Shown in pieces: positions 1 to 5,685 of a stretch of 7,240 nucleotides of DNA; position 1 is the stretch's first letter; the number at the start of each line of letters is the position of its first letter. The DNA comes from Planctomycetota bacterium (GTDB lineage: Bacteria > Planctomycetota > Phycisphaerae > WQYP01): assembly GCA_021816165.1 (NCBI GenBank), contig JAKAYZ010000100.1, positions 1-7,240 on the forward strand. Reading direction: 5' to 3'. The translations under genes were made by a program, and so were the position numbers. The notes beneath the pieces are model-generated. The model had not been told where the DNA came from. It did no database searches and saw only the letters and a program-made list of their open reading frames with translations.

Positions 1-1
1 T

Positions 2-199
2 AAGGGCTTTGGCCACATTAATAAGCCGGTAGTGGTTAAATCGGGTGGCACGGCGGATGCAGGTACCATTTCATTGAGAAAGGGGCATCATCCTCCCGGC
101 GGCCCCGGTGGCCCCGGTGGCCCCGGTGGCCCCGGCGGTCCTGGTGGTAATGGTGGGCCGGGTGGCAATGGACCGGGCGGTCCGCCGCCCGGGCAATAA
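2..199 (+). CDS. C-terminal end of an unidentified protein with a Gly-Gly-Pro repeat tail (5' partial)
   Basis: This is an open frame entering from the left edge and ending at TAA 197-199; 65 residues are visible. Residues 1-28 read like the last strands of a small beta-sandwich: VVVKSGGTADAGTISLRKG alternates hydrophobic and polar residues and has the 'v.v..G...d.Gti.L.kg' look of carboxypeptidase-regulatory-like or Ig-like modules common in surface and exported planctomycete proteins. From about residue 31 the chain becomes a low-complexity tail, PPGG followed by repeated GGP/GGN triplets, ending PPPGQ. Glycine at every third position is formally collagen-like, but the tail is too short and too glycine-rich to claim a triple helix. 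A strong terminator lies 20 bases after the stop, which supports this as a real gene end. The protein's main function cannot be seen because its body lies outside the window. Confidence 0.72.
   Translation, partial: KGFGHINKPVVVKSGGTADAGTISLRKGHHPPGGPGGPGGPGGPGGPGGNGGPGGNGPGGPPPGQ
101..163 (+). repeat. 9-bp coding minisatellite (GGCCCCGGT units) encoding Gly-Gly-Pro
   Basis: Units start at 101, 110, 119 and 128; the first three are identical GGCCCCGGT and the fourth ends in C. Degenerate 9-bp units follow to about 163 (GGTCCTGGT, GGTAATGGT, GGGCCGGGT). Each unit is three codons long, so unit gain or loss keeps the frame. The near-identity of the first copies at the DNA level suggests recent expansion. 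Confidence 0.8.
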
Positions 200-218
200 T
201 GTCATTGCGTAAGAATCG

Positions 219-253
219 GCCCCGCTGGCTTTTCGCCGGCGGGGCTTTTTTTT
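219..253 (+). terminator. Rho-independent terminator after the Gly-rich gene
   Basis: GCCCCGC (219-225) pairs perfectly with GCGGGGC (239-245). The stem continues inward through a T-G wobble and GGC/GCC, leaving a 5-base loop (230-234). A run of eight T (246-253) follows at once. It lies 20 bases past the TAA at 197-199 and insulates the nitroreductase promoter downstream. Confidence 0.92.
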
Positions 254-306
254 GCGCCAGATACAATTTGTTGACTCGCTGCCACTGCTTTTTCACCGGC
301 TATACC

Positions 307-365
307 CATAGTTGACTATGTAAAAAATCGGCCTATAGTCATCAATAGTTTGGATGTAGACTATT
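307..365. promoter_or_regulatory. Cluster of ATAGT/ACTAT half-sites, probable operator
   Basis: CATAGT (307-312) and ACTATG (315-320) form a 6-bp inverted repeat with a 2-base spacer, lying over the -35 box. ATAGT recurs at 335-339 inside the -10 box. AATAGT (344-349) and ACTATT (360-365) form a second inverted repeat with a 10-base spacer, just downstream of the expected start. Five half-sites in under 60 bp over a promoter is the layout of a repressor site. Bacterial nitroreductase and quinone-reductase genes are often controlled by HxlR- or MarR-type redox repressors. No such regulator gene is in the window, so its identity is inferred. Confidence 0.45.
312..339 (+). promoter_or_regulatory. 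Sigma-70-type promoter of the nitroreductase gene
   Basis: The -35 box TTGACT (312-317) and -10 box TATAGT (334-339) each match consensus at five of six bases and are 16 bp apart. Transcription would start near 346. The Shine-Dalgarno-like AAGGG at 371-375 lies 9 bases before the ATG at 385. No competing promoter of this quality was seen between the terminator and the gene. Confidence 0.62.
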
Positions 366-384
366 TTTTTAAGGGTTAAAATCA

Positions 385-987
385 ATGGATGTCATTACAG
401 CTTTAAGTGAACGACGCGCCGTTAAACACTTTGATCCGGAGCATTCTCTGCCGGCGGAAACGCGAAAGAAAATATTGGACGCCGTATTTCTCGCCCCCAG
501 CGCGTTTAATTTGCAGAACTACCGGCTTGTTGAGGTCGATGATCCGGAATTACGCCGCAAAATACGCGCCGCGGCATGGGACCAGGCGCAGGTAACGGAT
601 GCCTCAATCCTGTTTGTTGTTTGTGCGGATCTCCATGCGTGGCAGAAAAATCCCGCGCGCTATTGGAGCCACGCCCCCAAACCGGTTCAGGAGTTTATGG
701 TCCCGGCCATTACTCAATATTATCAGGATAAACCAGCCGTACAGCGCGACGAAGCCATGCGTTCCGCCGGTCTGCTGGCCATGTCATTGATGCTTACCGT
801 CAAATCTCTCGGCTATGACTCCTGCCCGATGGACGGCTTTGACTTTGATGCCGTTGGCAAGCTCATTAATCTGCCGGCGGATCATGTGGTATGCCTGATG
901 GTGGCGGTTGGGAAAAAGCTGAAAGATGCCTGGCCGCGCGGCCCGCGGCTCGACCAGAAAGAAACCGTTATCCGCAATCATTTTTGA
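385..987 (+). CDS. Nitroreductase family protein (FMN-dependent NAD(P)H oxidoreductase)
   Basis: The 200-residue product has the normal length for this family. Such enzymes are usually cytoplasmic FMN dimers that reduce nitro compounds, quinones or flavins with NAD(P)H. The FMN phosphate-binding arginines appear in ERRAVKHFD (residues 9-17). PSAFNLQNYR (38-47) is the conserved 'PSs.N.QpwR' flavin segment. AMRSAGLLAMSLMLTVKSLGYDSCPMDGFD (124-153) is the long helix and re-face segment. VCLMVAVGKK followed by WPRGPR (169-188) carries the C-terminal arginines. The sequence is closest in feel to the NfsB/YdgI/YfkO branch, but the physiological substrate cannot be read from it. The start is set by AAGGG 9 bases upstream and by the family N-terminus. 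It is a single-gene unit with its own promoter and operator-like repeats, converging on the PDZ gene with 27 bases between the stops. No T-rich terminator was seen after it. Confidence 0.93.
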   Translation: MDVITALSERRAVKHFDPEHSLPAETRKKILDAVFLAPSAFNLQNYRLVEVDDPELRRKIRAAAWDQAQVTDASILFVVCADLHAWQKNPARYWSHAPKPVQEFMVPAITQYYQDKPAVQRDEAMRSAGLLAMSLMLTVKSLGYDSCPMDGFDFDAVGKLINLPADHVVCLMVAVGKKLKDAWPRGPRLDQKETVIRNHF

Positions 988-1014
988 CGCCATCACAGGA
1001 TTGGTTCCATGACG

Positions 1015-1959
1015 TCAACGCGATGACGGAGCTAAAACCAACGGCCTGACCGGGAGGTACTTGCTGATAAGGTGCAGCGCAATGACGTTGCGCTGGCTCA
1101 AAAGTTCCTGCGCGGCCAGCGGATCAGCGGCAATGCCAGTGAGCTGCACGGGAACATGTATGAGTTTCCCATTACGCAATACCAGCAGGGTAATGACACT
1201 GCCTGGCTCATGCCGTTGTATTTCCTCGCGGAACGCATTTGCGGTGTTGTAAGCTGGAATTGGATGACCATTAATACCCAATACCAGATCATTTTCGTGC
1301 AGATATAAACCACCGGGGAAACCGGCGACCGTGCGCACCACCGCCACAGCGGGAATCCAATGGGGGATTCCACGGCGGCGCAGTTCCAGAGCCTGTGCGA
1401 CAAACTCCACACCAATAAAGGCGCTGCCATGGTGCAGCCAGTTAAATTGCCGAAGATACAACTGCAGGCAAACCCGCAGAAGCCGGTCGCGCTGTTCCGG
1501 ATTTTTCGCTTTTACCATCGCCGCGGCGAGTTGCGGCAATACAAATCCCTTTATGGATAACAATTTCCGCTCCGCCCGCCGCCGATTCCGCCATTTATCC
1601 GAGGCCAGAGATTGCACATTTTTCGCCACGCGCCGCTGCAAGGCTGTGGAAATAGGAGCCTGCCGATCCGTGGCCGACGCCGTACGCGCGACGTGGCCCG
1701 CAATTGCCTGTGTACCATTCGTAATCGCAAATAGCGCCAACACACACAGCGGAATATCATTGCGATAGCGCGACGTGAACAGGGAAAAACGTATGTATGC
1801 CGGGCTATTTGCGGCGCTGAAGAAATCCAGTGCCCGCGCGATCCGTTTTCCAATACCGCATGCGCGTTGGGTTAAGATCGCAGCGCAGCGGGCATGTTTC
1901 AATCGCCAGCCGCGGCAAAGGCCGGATCGCAATGTTTTGTTGTCGGTTCGAACTTGCAT
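1015..1959 (-). CDS. PDZ-domain protein with a signal or anchor segment, downstream of cdsA
   Basis: The product has 314 residues from the ATG at 1959. An overlapping GTG at 1962 is possible, but AGGA (1970-1967) sits 7 bases before the ATG and only 4 before the GTG. The first 66 residues are basic and unrecognised. A hydrophobic stretch at about 68-87 (IPLCVLALFAITNG) could be an uncleaved anchor or a late signal peptide, and no better start lies nearer to it. Residues about 115-165 form a charged helical segment (SDKWRNRRRAERKL...LPQLAAAM..AKNPEQRDRLLR), like the HEAT-type segments of many planctomycete proteins. Residues about 180-275 are a PDZ domain: FIGVEF, then GFPGGLYLHENDLVLGINGHPI and EPGSVITLLVLRNGK. 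There is no protease motif (no HExxH, no Ser-His-Asp triad), so it is probably a binding or adaptor protein facing the periplasm. Its start is 24 bases after the cdsA stop, so the two are probably co-transcribed. Confidence 0.8.
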   Translation of the reverse strand: MQVRTDNKTLRSGLCRGWRLKHARCAAILTQRACGIGKRIARALDFFSAANSPAYIRFSLFTSRYRNDIPLCVLALFAITNGTQAIAGHVARTASATDRQAPISTALQRRVAKNVQSLASDKWRNRRRAERKLLSIKGFVLPQLAAAMVKAKNPEQRDRLLRVCLQLYLRQFNWLHHGSAFIGVEFVAQALELRRRGIPHWIPAVAVVRTVAGFPGGLYLHENDLVLGINGHPIPAYNTANAFREEIQRHEPGSVITLLVLRNGKLIHVPVQLTGIAADPLAAQELLSQRNVIALHLISKYLPVRPLVLAPSSR

Positions 1960-1983
1960 CACATTGTCCTGATGTCGCGGCCA

Positions 1984-2901
1984 TCAGCCGTGAACCAGCT
2001 TTAACATCCAATAAGCCAATGGAGCGGCAAAAAGTGCCGAATCAAGCATATCCAGCACGCCGCCAAACCCCGGAACCAGGCCCGAATCTTTCACGCCGGC
2101 ATCACGTTTCAATAAACTTTCCAGCAGATCTCCCATTTGTCCCGCCGCTCCCAGAATGGCACCGGCAATCAACCCTTCCCACCAGACAAATCTGGGTGAA
2201 AAATGCGACAGCAGCATGCCAATAAATGCAGCCGCCGCCAATCCGCCCACAAACCCCTCCCATGTTTTCCCGGGAGAAAGCCACGCGATCAATTTATGCT
2301 TTCCCAACCAGCGCCCAAAACCGTAGGCTCCCATATCGGCTCCCTTTACCATCAGGAGTATCGATACCACCATACCGGCGGAATGGGTGAGTCTGATCGG
2401 CAGAAAAAAGCCCGGCATAACTCCCAGATACACAATAGCCAGAAGCGACCCTCCGGCCGAGGCCATGGCTCCGTCGATTTTCTGATTCCGACTGTACATC
2501 ACCACAGCGGCCACGAGTCCCAGAGCCAGAACCGTCGGTACCAGATAATGCGGCTTTACCGTGTGAAACCACCATGCCACGCGTATCGCAATCGGGCTGG
2601 CCCCTTGCGGATGATCCAGCAACGTCTGCGATAACTGCTCCAACCAGGGCCAGATCATGCAAAGCAGGGAAGCCGTCACGCATACGCGCATGGAAATGGT
2701 CACCCCCTCGGCCTTTAATAACCGCCGCATCTCCGCCGTCGCCAGCGGAATAATGCCCACCAAAGTTAAGACGATCAGAGTGCCCGGTGGAAACGACATG
2801 CACCGCGCCGGCCAGCCCGCTGACAGCGTCTGATCAAAATAAAACATTGTCAAAAGCAAGGCCCCGAACAGCAGGCCGTAAATCAGACGCAATTTGAACA
2901 T
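1984..2901 (-). CDS. cdsA: Phosphatidate cytidylyltransferase (CDP-diacylglycerol synthase)
   Basis: CdsA makes CDP-diacylglycerol from phosphatidic acid and CTP in the cytoplasmic membrane, the branch point for bacterial phospholipids. The 305-residue product has a typical length and about eight hydrophobic segments, for example 7-22, 41-54, 72-86, 121-136, 149-167, 175-187, 214-231 and 242-256. The conserved middle motif is KGADMGAYGFGRWLGKHK (186-203) followed by SPGKTWEGF (209-217). The C-terminal signature S-x-x-K-R-x(4)-K-D is present (262-272), then PGFGGVLDMLDS (277-288). Classical enzymes have HGG and D-R-x-D at the last positions; here they are FGG and D-M-L-D, a variant I associate with planctomycetes and relatives. 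The acidic and K-R/K-D residues expected to bind metal and CTP are kept, so it is probably active. It leads a two-gene reverse operon with the PDZ gene, and neither uppS nor dxr is visible next to it. Confidence 0.94.
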   Translation of the reverse strand: MFKLRLIYGLLFGALLLTMFYFDQTLSAGWPARCMSFPPGTLIVLTLVGIIPLATAEMRRLLKAEGVTISMRVCVTASLLCMIWPWLEQLSQTLLDHPQGASPIAIRVAWWFHTVKPHYLVPTVLALGLVAAVVMYSRNQKIDGAMASAGGSLLAIVYLGVMPGFFLPIRLTHSAGMVVSILLMVKGADMGAYGFGRWLGKHKLIAWLSPGKTWEGFVGGLAAAAFIGMLLSHFSPRFVWWEGLIAGAILGAAGQMGDLLESLLKRDAGVKDSGLVPGFGGVLDMLDSALFAAPLAYWMLKLVHG

Positions 2902-2924
2902 AAGCGCGGCATCCGTAAAACGGG

Positions 2925-2930
2925 ATTATA
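2925..2930 (-). promoter_or_regulatory. Probable -10 box (TATAAT) for the cdsA-PDZ operon
   Basis: On the reverse strand a perfect TATAAT covers 2930-2925. It would start transcription near 2918, about 17 bases ahead of the cdsA ATG at 2901. No good -35 hexamer lies at the proper distance (best candidate CGCCAA or ACGCCA), so this is a single-box call. GGAT, about 9 bases before the ATG, is a weak ribosome site. Confidence 0.38.
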
Positions 2931-3097
2931 GTACGAATACCGCCCCTTGGCGTAAAATGCTTGCGGGAATATTTTCCGGCGGCATGACTTTGCCATGCGT
3001 TGTGGCCCCGCCGCAGACACTTGCGGCTACCGCTGTTCTATTATCGGACAAGTCGGGATATAGTGAAGGGCAGAAGTTTTTCCACGGAGTTGCATCC

Positions 3098-3706
3098 ATG
3101 AAACGCACTGCTTACCTCATATCTGCAATGATAGCCACCATGGCCGCAACCATGTTCGGTGTATGGATTTTCCGAACCCCTGAGCTGATCGCCAGGACCG
3201 CTGTGCCAACTGAGCCGGTTATGACCTTGACCTCACCGGCTTTTCACAATGAGTCGGTATTGCCCAGGCGATTCACTGCGGATGGCCGGGATATTTCACC
3301 GCCCCTGGCATGGAGCCATGTACCAGCAAAAGCCGTTTCTTTGGCTCTGGTGATGATTCCTGCGCACCGGGACGCACACGGCCCGCTGGCGTTTCGGCAT
3401 TGGATGATTATAAACATTCCACCGACAGCCAAAGGCTTGCCGGAGAACCTGCCACGCACCAAACGCATTGCGTCGATGCCGTCGGTGCAGCAGGGGAAAA
3501 ATTCCTTCGGCTATTTCGGATACGGCGGGCCATCACCGCGATCGGCGCAAGCCGGGACACACCATTACCGCATTATTCTTTACGCGTTAAGCCGCAAGCT
3601 TCTGTTCGCGCCAGATTGCCTGCCCTGCCTGCATCATGCCATGGCCGGTTACGTCCTGGCGCAAGCAACGCTGCACGTGCGCTATGGGCGCAGTGATGGA
3701 CGGTAG
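3098..3706 (+). CDS. YbhB/YbcL family (PEBP/Raf-kinase-inhibitor-like) protein with N-terminal signal or anchor
   Basis: The product has 202 residues. The open frame extends upstream to 2894, but ATG 3098 is preferred: GGAG (3086-3089) sits 8 bases before it, a membrane-type segment follows (residues 6-25, YLISAMIATMAATMFGVWIF), and the upstream part matches nothing. The mature part follows the bacterial PEBP pattern: LTSPAF (44-49), PRRFTADGRDISPPLAW (56-72), SLALVM (81-86), HWMIINIP (101-108), GKNSFGYFGYGGPSP (133-147), THHYRIILYAL (154-164) and AMAGYVLAQATL (181-192). The usual DPDAP of conserved region 1 is replaced by IPAHRDAHG (87-95), and the usual GHVLA by GYVLA. An added C-LP-C pair lies at 174-177. 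Bacterial members have no settled biochemical role. It is divergent from cdsA across a 196-base gap. A possible -10 (TATAGT, 3059-3064) lacks a good -35. Confidence 0.88.
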   Translation: MKRTAYLISAMIATMAATMFGVWIFRTPELIARTAVPTEPVMTLTSPAFHNESVLPRRFTADGRDISPPLAWSHVPAKAVSLALVMIPAHRDAHGPLAFRHWMIINIPPTAKGLPENLPRTKRIASMPSVQQGKNSFGYFGYGGPSPRSAQAGTHHYRIILYALSRKLLFAPDCLPCLHHAMAGYVLAQATLHVRYGRSDGR

Positions 3707-3758
3707 CCGTCGGGGCCGTCGCGACCGATATGCGGGTCGTCGGAACAAAAAAACCTGC

Positions 3759-3787
3759 TTCCGCATTCAAAAAGACAATGGTACAAT
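3759..3787 (+). promoter_or_regulatory. Possible promoter of the ATPase-DUF4276 operon
   Basis: A TACAAT -10 box (3782-3787) lies 17 bp after a weak TTCCGC -35 (3759-3764). Transcription would begin near 3794. AGGA (3823-3826) lies 6 bases before the ATG at 3833. The 126-base gap after the PEBP gene contains a short hairpin (CGACC 3722-3726 with GGTCG 3735-3739) but no T-run, so read-through from upstream is also possible. Confidence 0.33.
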
Positions 3788-3832
3788 AAAGATCAGCCGC
3801 GCTACCGGCACCGTGGCCTTGCAGGATTTCAG

Positions 3833-4975
3833 ATGATCAAACGCTTCGCAGTAAAAAAATTCAGAAGCCTACTTGATGTCAGCGTCGACTTGGCGGACAT
3901 TACGGTTCTGGCCGGGCGCAGCGGCACCGGCAAAACCAATTTTGTTGATGCCATTTCGCTTCTGACCAAGGTGATTGCCTCCGGAAGCGATGCAACCAAT
4001 ATGCACGAGCCGCTCATGCTTTTTGGCGGATACGATGGGCTCCGCCCGGCCAGCATAAAAAACGCGGAGTTCAACGCCGAGTTTTCCGTGCTGTTCTCGG
4101 TTCCCGGTTATTCTGGTGATTTCGACTACAACCTCACGGTACGGTTTCCCAATTTCTTCGTGCAGGAGGAAAGCCTTGCACATGCCGGCGTCACAGTTTT
4201 CCATCAGGCGGCCGGAAAATGGGTGACCGAACCGAGGCTTAAGACCAACGGAAATTTGGGAACTGTGATGCTGGGCTGGCTGACCGGCTTGCCCGAAGCA
4301 AATGTGGCGTATATCAGTTTGGCGAAGAGCATCAGCAGTTATAATTTTCCCGGTACGGTGCTTGCCGCAACGGGCCAGCCGGCGTCGAAGGGCCTCGAAC
4401 CGCTTCGATTCGATGGAGCCAATGCGATACAGGTTATCGACGGGATCCTCACCAGCGTCCAGACGCTTCAAAATTGGCAGGAGATTGTATCCGCCCTCAA
4501 GGTCCTCTCGACATCGCTTGAGGATGTTACCGTCTCGCCATTTTCGAGCAGCGGGATTGCGGCCTCCTATCAACTCGGGGAGCAGATGGTATCCATTGAT
4601 CTACCCAAGCAGTCGGAAGGGTTCCGTCGGCTTCTTGCACACCTGATTGCCATCTACCAGAATCCGACACCGCAGGTGATCATTTTCGAAGAGCCGGAAA
4701 AGGGAATATTTCCCGGTGCCCTATCCCTGCTGGCGGAACATATCAAATCCGCCCACGAGAGGCTCGGCACGCAATTCATATTGACTACGCATAGTCCGCA
4801 GCTCCTTGATGCGTTCCCTGGCGAGGCAATCCGCTGGGTGAGATACTCCTCCGCAGGAACACACATTGCACCGCTCGATCAGAATGATTTGCAAGCTTTG
4901 CGCGACGGATTAATGACGCCCGGCGAGTTCCTGACGGTGACGGACCCGGTCCAACCGGAGCCGATACAGGGATGA
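3833..4975 (+). CDS. ABC/AAA_21-type ATPase, first gene of a two-gene defence-like operon
   Basis: The 380-residue product is a single-domain nucleotide-binding protein of the RecF/SMC/OLD-like ATPase group. MIKRFAVKKFRSLLDVSVDL (1-20) is the typical N-terminal strand ahead of Walker A, which is GRSGTGKT (28-35). An ABC-signature-like SEGFRRLL lies at 261-268, Walker B VIIFEEPE at 282-289, and the H-switch LTTHSP at 317-322. The last 58 residues are short, with no TOPRIM nuclease of the kind fused in OLD proteins and no transmembrane segment, so the effector is expected elsewhere. The next gene starts inside this gene's stop (ATGA, 4972-4975), indicating translational coupling and a shared complex or pathway. 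Members of this ATPase group paired with a small partner gene act as sensors in abortive-infection systems (PARIS AriA, AbiL, OLD). That role is inferred here. Start: AGGA 6 bases upstream, and no longer in-frame start fits the family. Confidence 0.88.
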   Translation: MIKRFAVKKFRSLLDVSVDLADITVLAGRSGTGKTNFVDAISLLTKVIASGSDATNMHEPLMLFGGYDGLRPASIKNAEFNAEFSVLFSVPGYSGDFDYNLTVRFPNFFVQEESLAHAGVTVFHQAAGKWVTEPRLKTNGNLGTVMLGWLTGLPEANVAYISLAKSISSYNFPGTVLAATGQPASKGLEPLRFDGANAIQVIDGILTSVQTLQNWQEIVSALKVLSTSLEDVTVSPFSSSGIAASYQLGEQMVSIDLPKQSEGFRRLLAHLIAIYQNPTPQVIIFEEPEKGIFPGALSLLAEHIKSAHERLGTQFILTTHSPQLLDAFPGEAIRWVRYSSAGTHIAPLDQNDLQALRDGLMTPGEFLTVTDPVQPEPIQG

Positions 4976-5685
4976 GTCCACACCCGGGGAAAATGATTAT
5001 CGCATTTGGTGAAGGCGAAGGAGAGGAACGGGCCTTACCGGTGCTTATCCGGAAAGTCCTTCGTGAGGCGTATCCTCAGACTGATCACATCCGGATCGCT
5101 GATGCGGCTTGGCGCGTTGGCCACCTTGAAAAGCTGCGAAAGAACGACGGCCAAATTTGGAAAGACAAACTCCGGCTGGCGTCAGAGAAAAGGGGTGCCT
5201 CGGCCGTTCTACTGCTCTTGGATGGCGACCGCCCCCCACACCTGGGTTCCCCGCCGCATTGCGTAGGCTCAGCAGCGGGGCAATTGGCGGCCTGGGCTTG
5301 CCAAACCGGTGCCGGCAAGGCCTATTCGGTCGCGGTTGTAATCGCCCGGCAGGAAATGGAATCGTGGTTCATTGCGGGCGCTGAATCACTGCGGGGCACA
5401 CTGAACGACGGCGGTCCGGGCCTCAAGGCCAACGCCCAAGTCCCGGCTGACGATCTGGAATTATCCCCGCGGGATGCCAAGCGCTGGCTCGCAGAAAATA
5501 TGTTGCAGGGCTATAAGCCAACAGCGGATCAATTTCGCCTGGCCCAGACGGTCAGCCTGGCGATGATCCGACAGCGCAAACTGCGATCTTTTCAGCGCTT
5601 TGAAAAGGCGGTAGGTGAGTTGCGTGACGCAATAATTTCCGGGCAACATGTTGCCACGCCGGCAATCCAGAAGCAATTCAACTGA
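4972..5685 (+). CDS. DUF4276 family protein, partner of the ATPase (TOPRIM-like motifs)
   Basis: The product has 237 residues. KMIIAFGEGEGEERALPVLIRKVL (7-30) matches the family opening, in which a strand ends in an E-G-x-x-E turn. ASAVLLLLDGDR (77-87) is a strand followed by D-x-D. YSVAVVIARQEMESWFIAGAESLR (118-141) carries the typical 'E-x-E-x-W-f' segment. The C-terminal half is helical (SPRDAKRWLAENM, AQTVSLAMIRQRKLRSFQRFEKAV). An E...DxD arrangement after two hydrophobic strands is what TOPRIM nucleases show, so a metal-dependent nuclease effector is plausible but not demonstrated. The gene is coupled to the ATPase by an ATGA overlap. The alternative ATG at 4993 has a purine run only 2 bases away and is less likely. 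Its stop overlaps the 3' end of the opposite radical SAM gene by 8 bp, and no terminator is visible. Confidence 0.84.
   Translation: MSPHPGKMIIAFGEGEGEERALPVLIRKVLREAYPQTDHIRIADAAWRVGHLEKLRKNDGQIWKDKLRLASEKRGASAVLLLLDGDRPPHLGSPPHCVGSAAGQLAAWACQTGAGKAYSVAVVIARQEMESWFIAGAESLRGTLNDGGPGLKANAQVPADDLELSPRDAKRWLAENMLQGYKPTADQFRLAQTVSLAMIRQRKLRSFQRFEKAVGELRDAIISGQHVATPAIQKQFN

Noticed and set aside
1013..1028. Hairpin CGTCA/TGACG at the convergent ends of the nitroreductase and PDZ genes as a bidirectional terminator
   Set aside because: Only 5 bp of stem with a 6-base loop and no T-run on either strand; it also lies partly inside the PDZ coding sequence.
1331..1768. Forward 145-codon open frame within the PDZ gene
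   Set aside because: It is antisense to a gene with a recognisable domain, is arginine-rich as expected of an antisense shadow, and has no ribosome site.
2894..3097. N-terminal extension of the PEBP-like protein to an ATG at 2894
   Set aside because: The extension overlaps the cdsA start and its -10 box, has no family match, and the ATG at 3098 has a well-placed GGAG followed by a signal-type segment.
3722..3739. Hairpin CGACC/GGTCG after the PEBP gene as its terminator
   Set aside because: The stem is short and is followed by A-rich, not T-rich, sequence on the forward strand.
3869..4573. Reverse 234-codon open frame inside the ATPase gene
   Set aside because: It is the antisense of a protein with clear Walker motifs; it shows no motif of its own.
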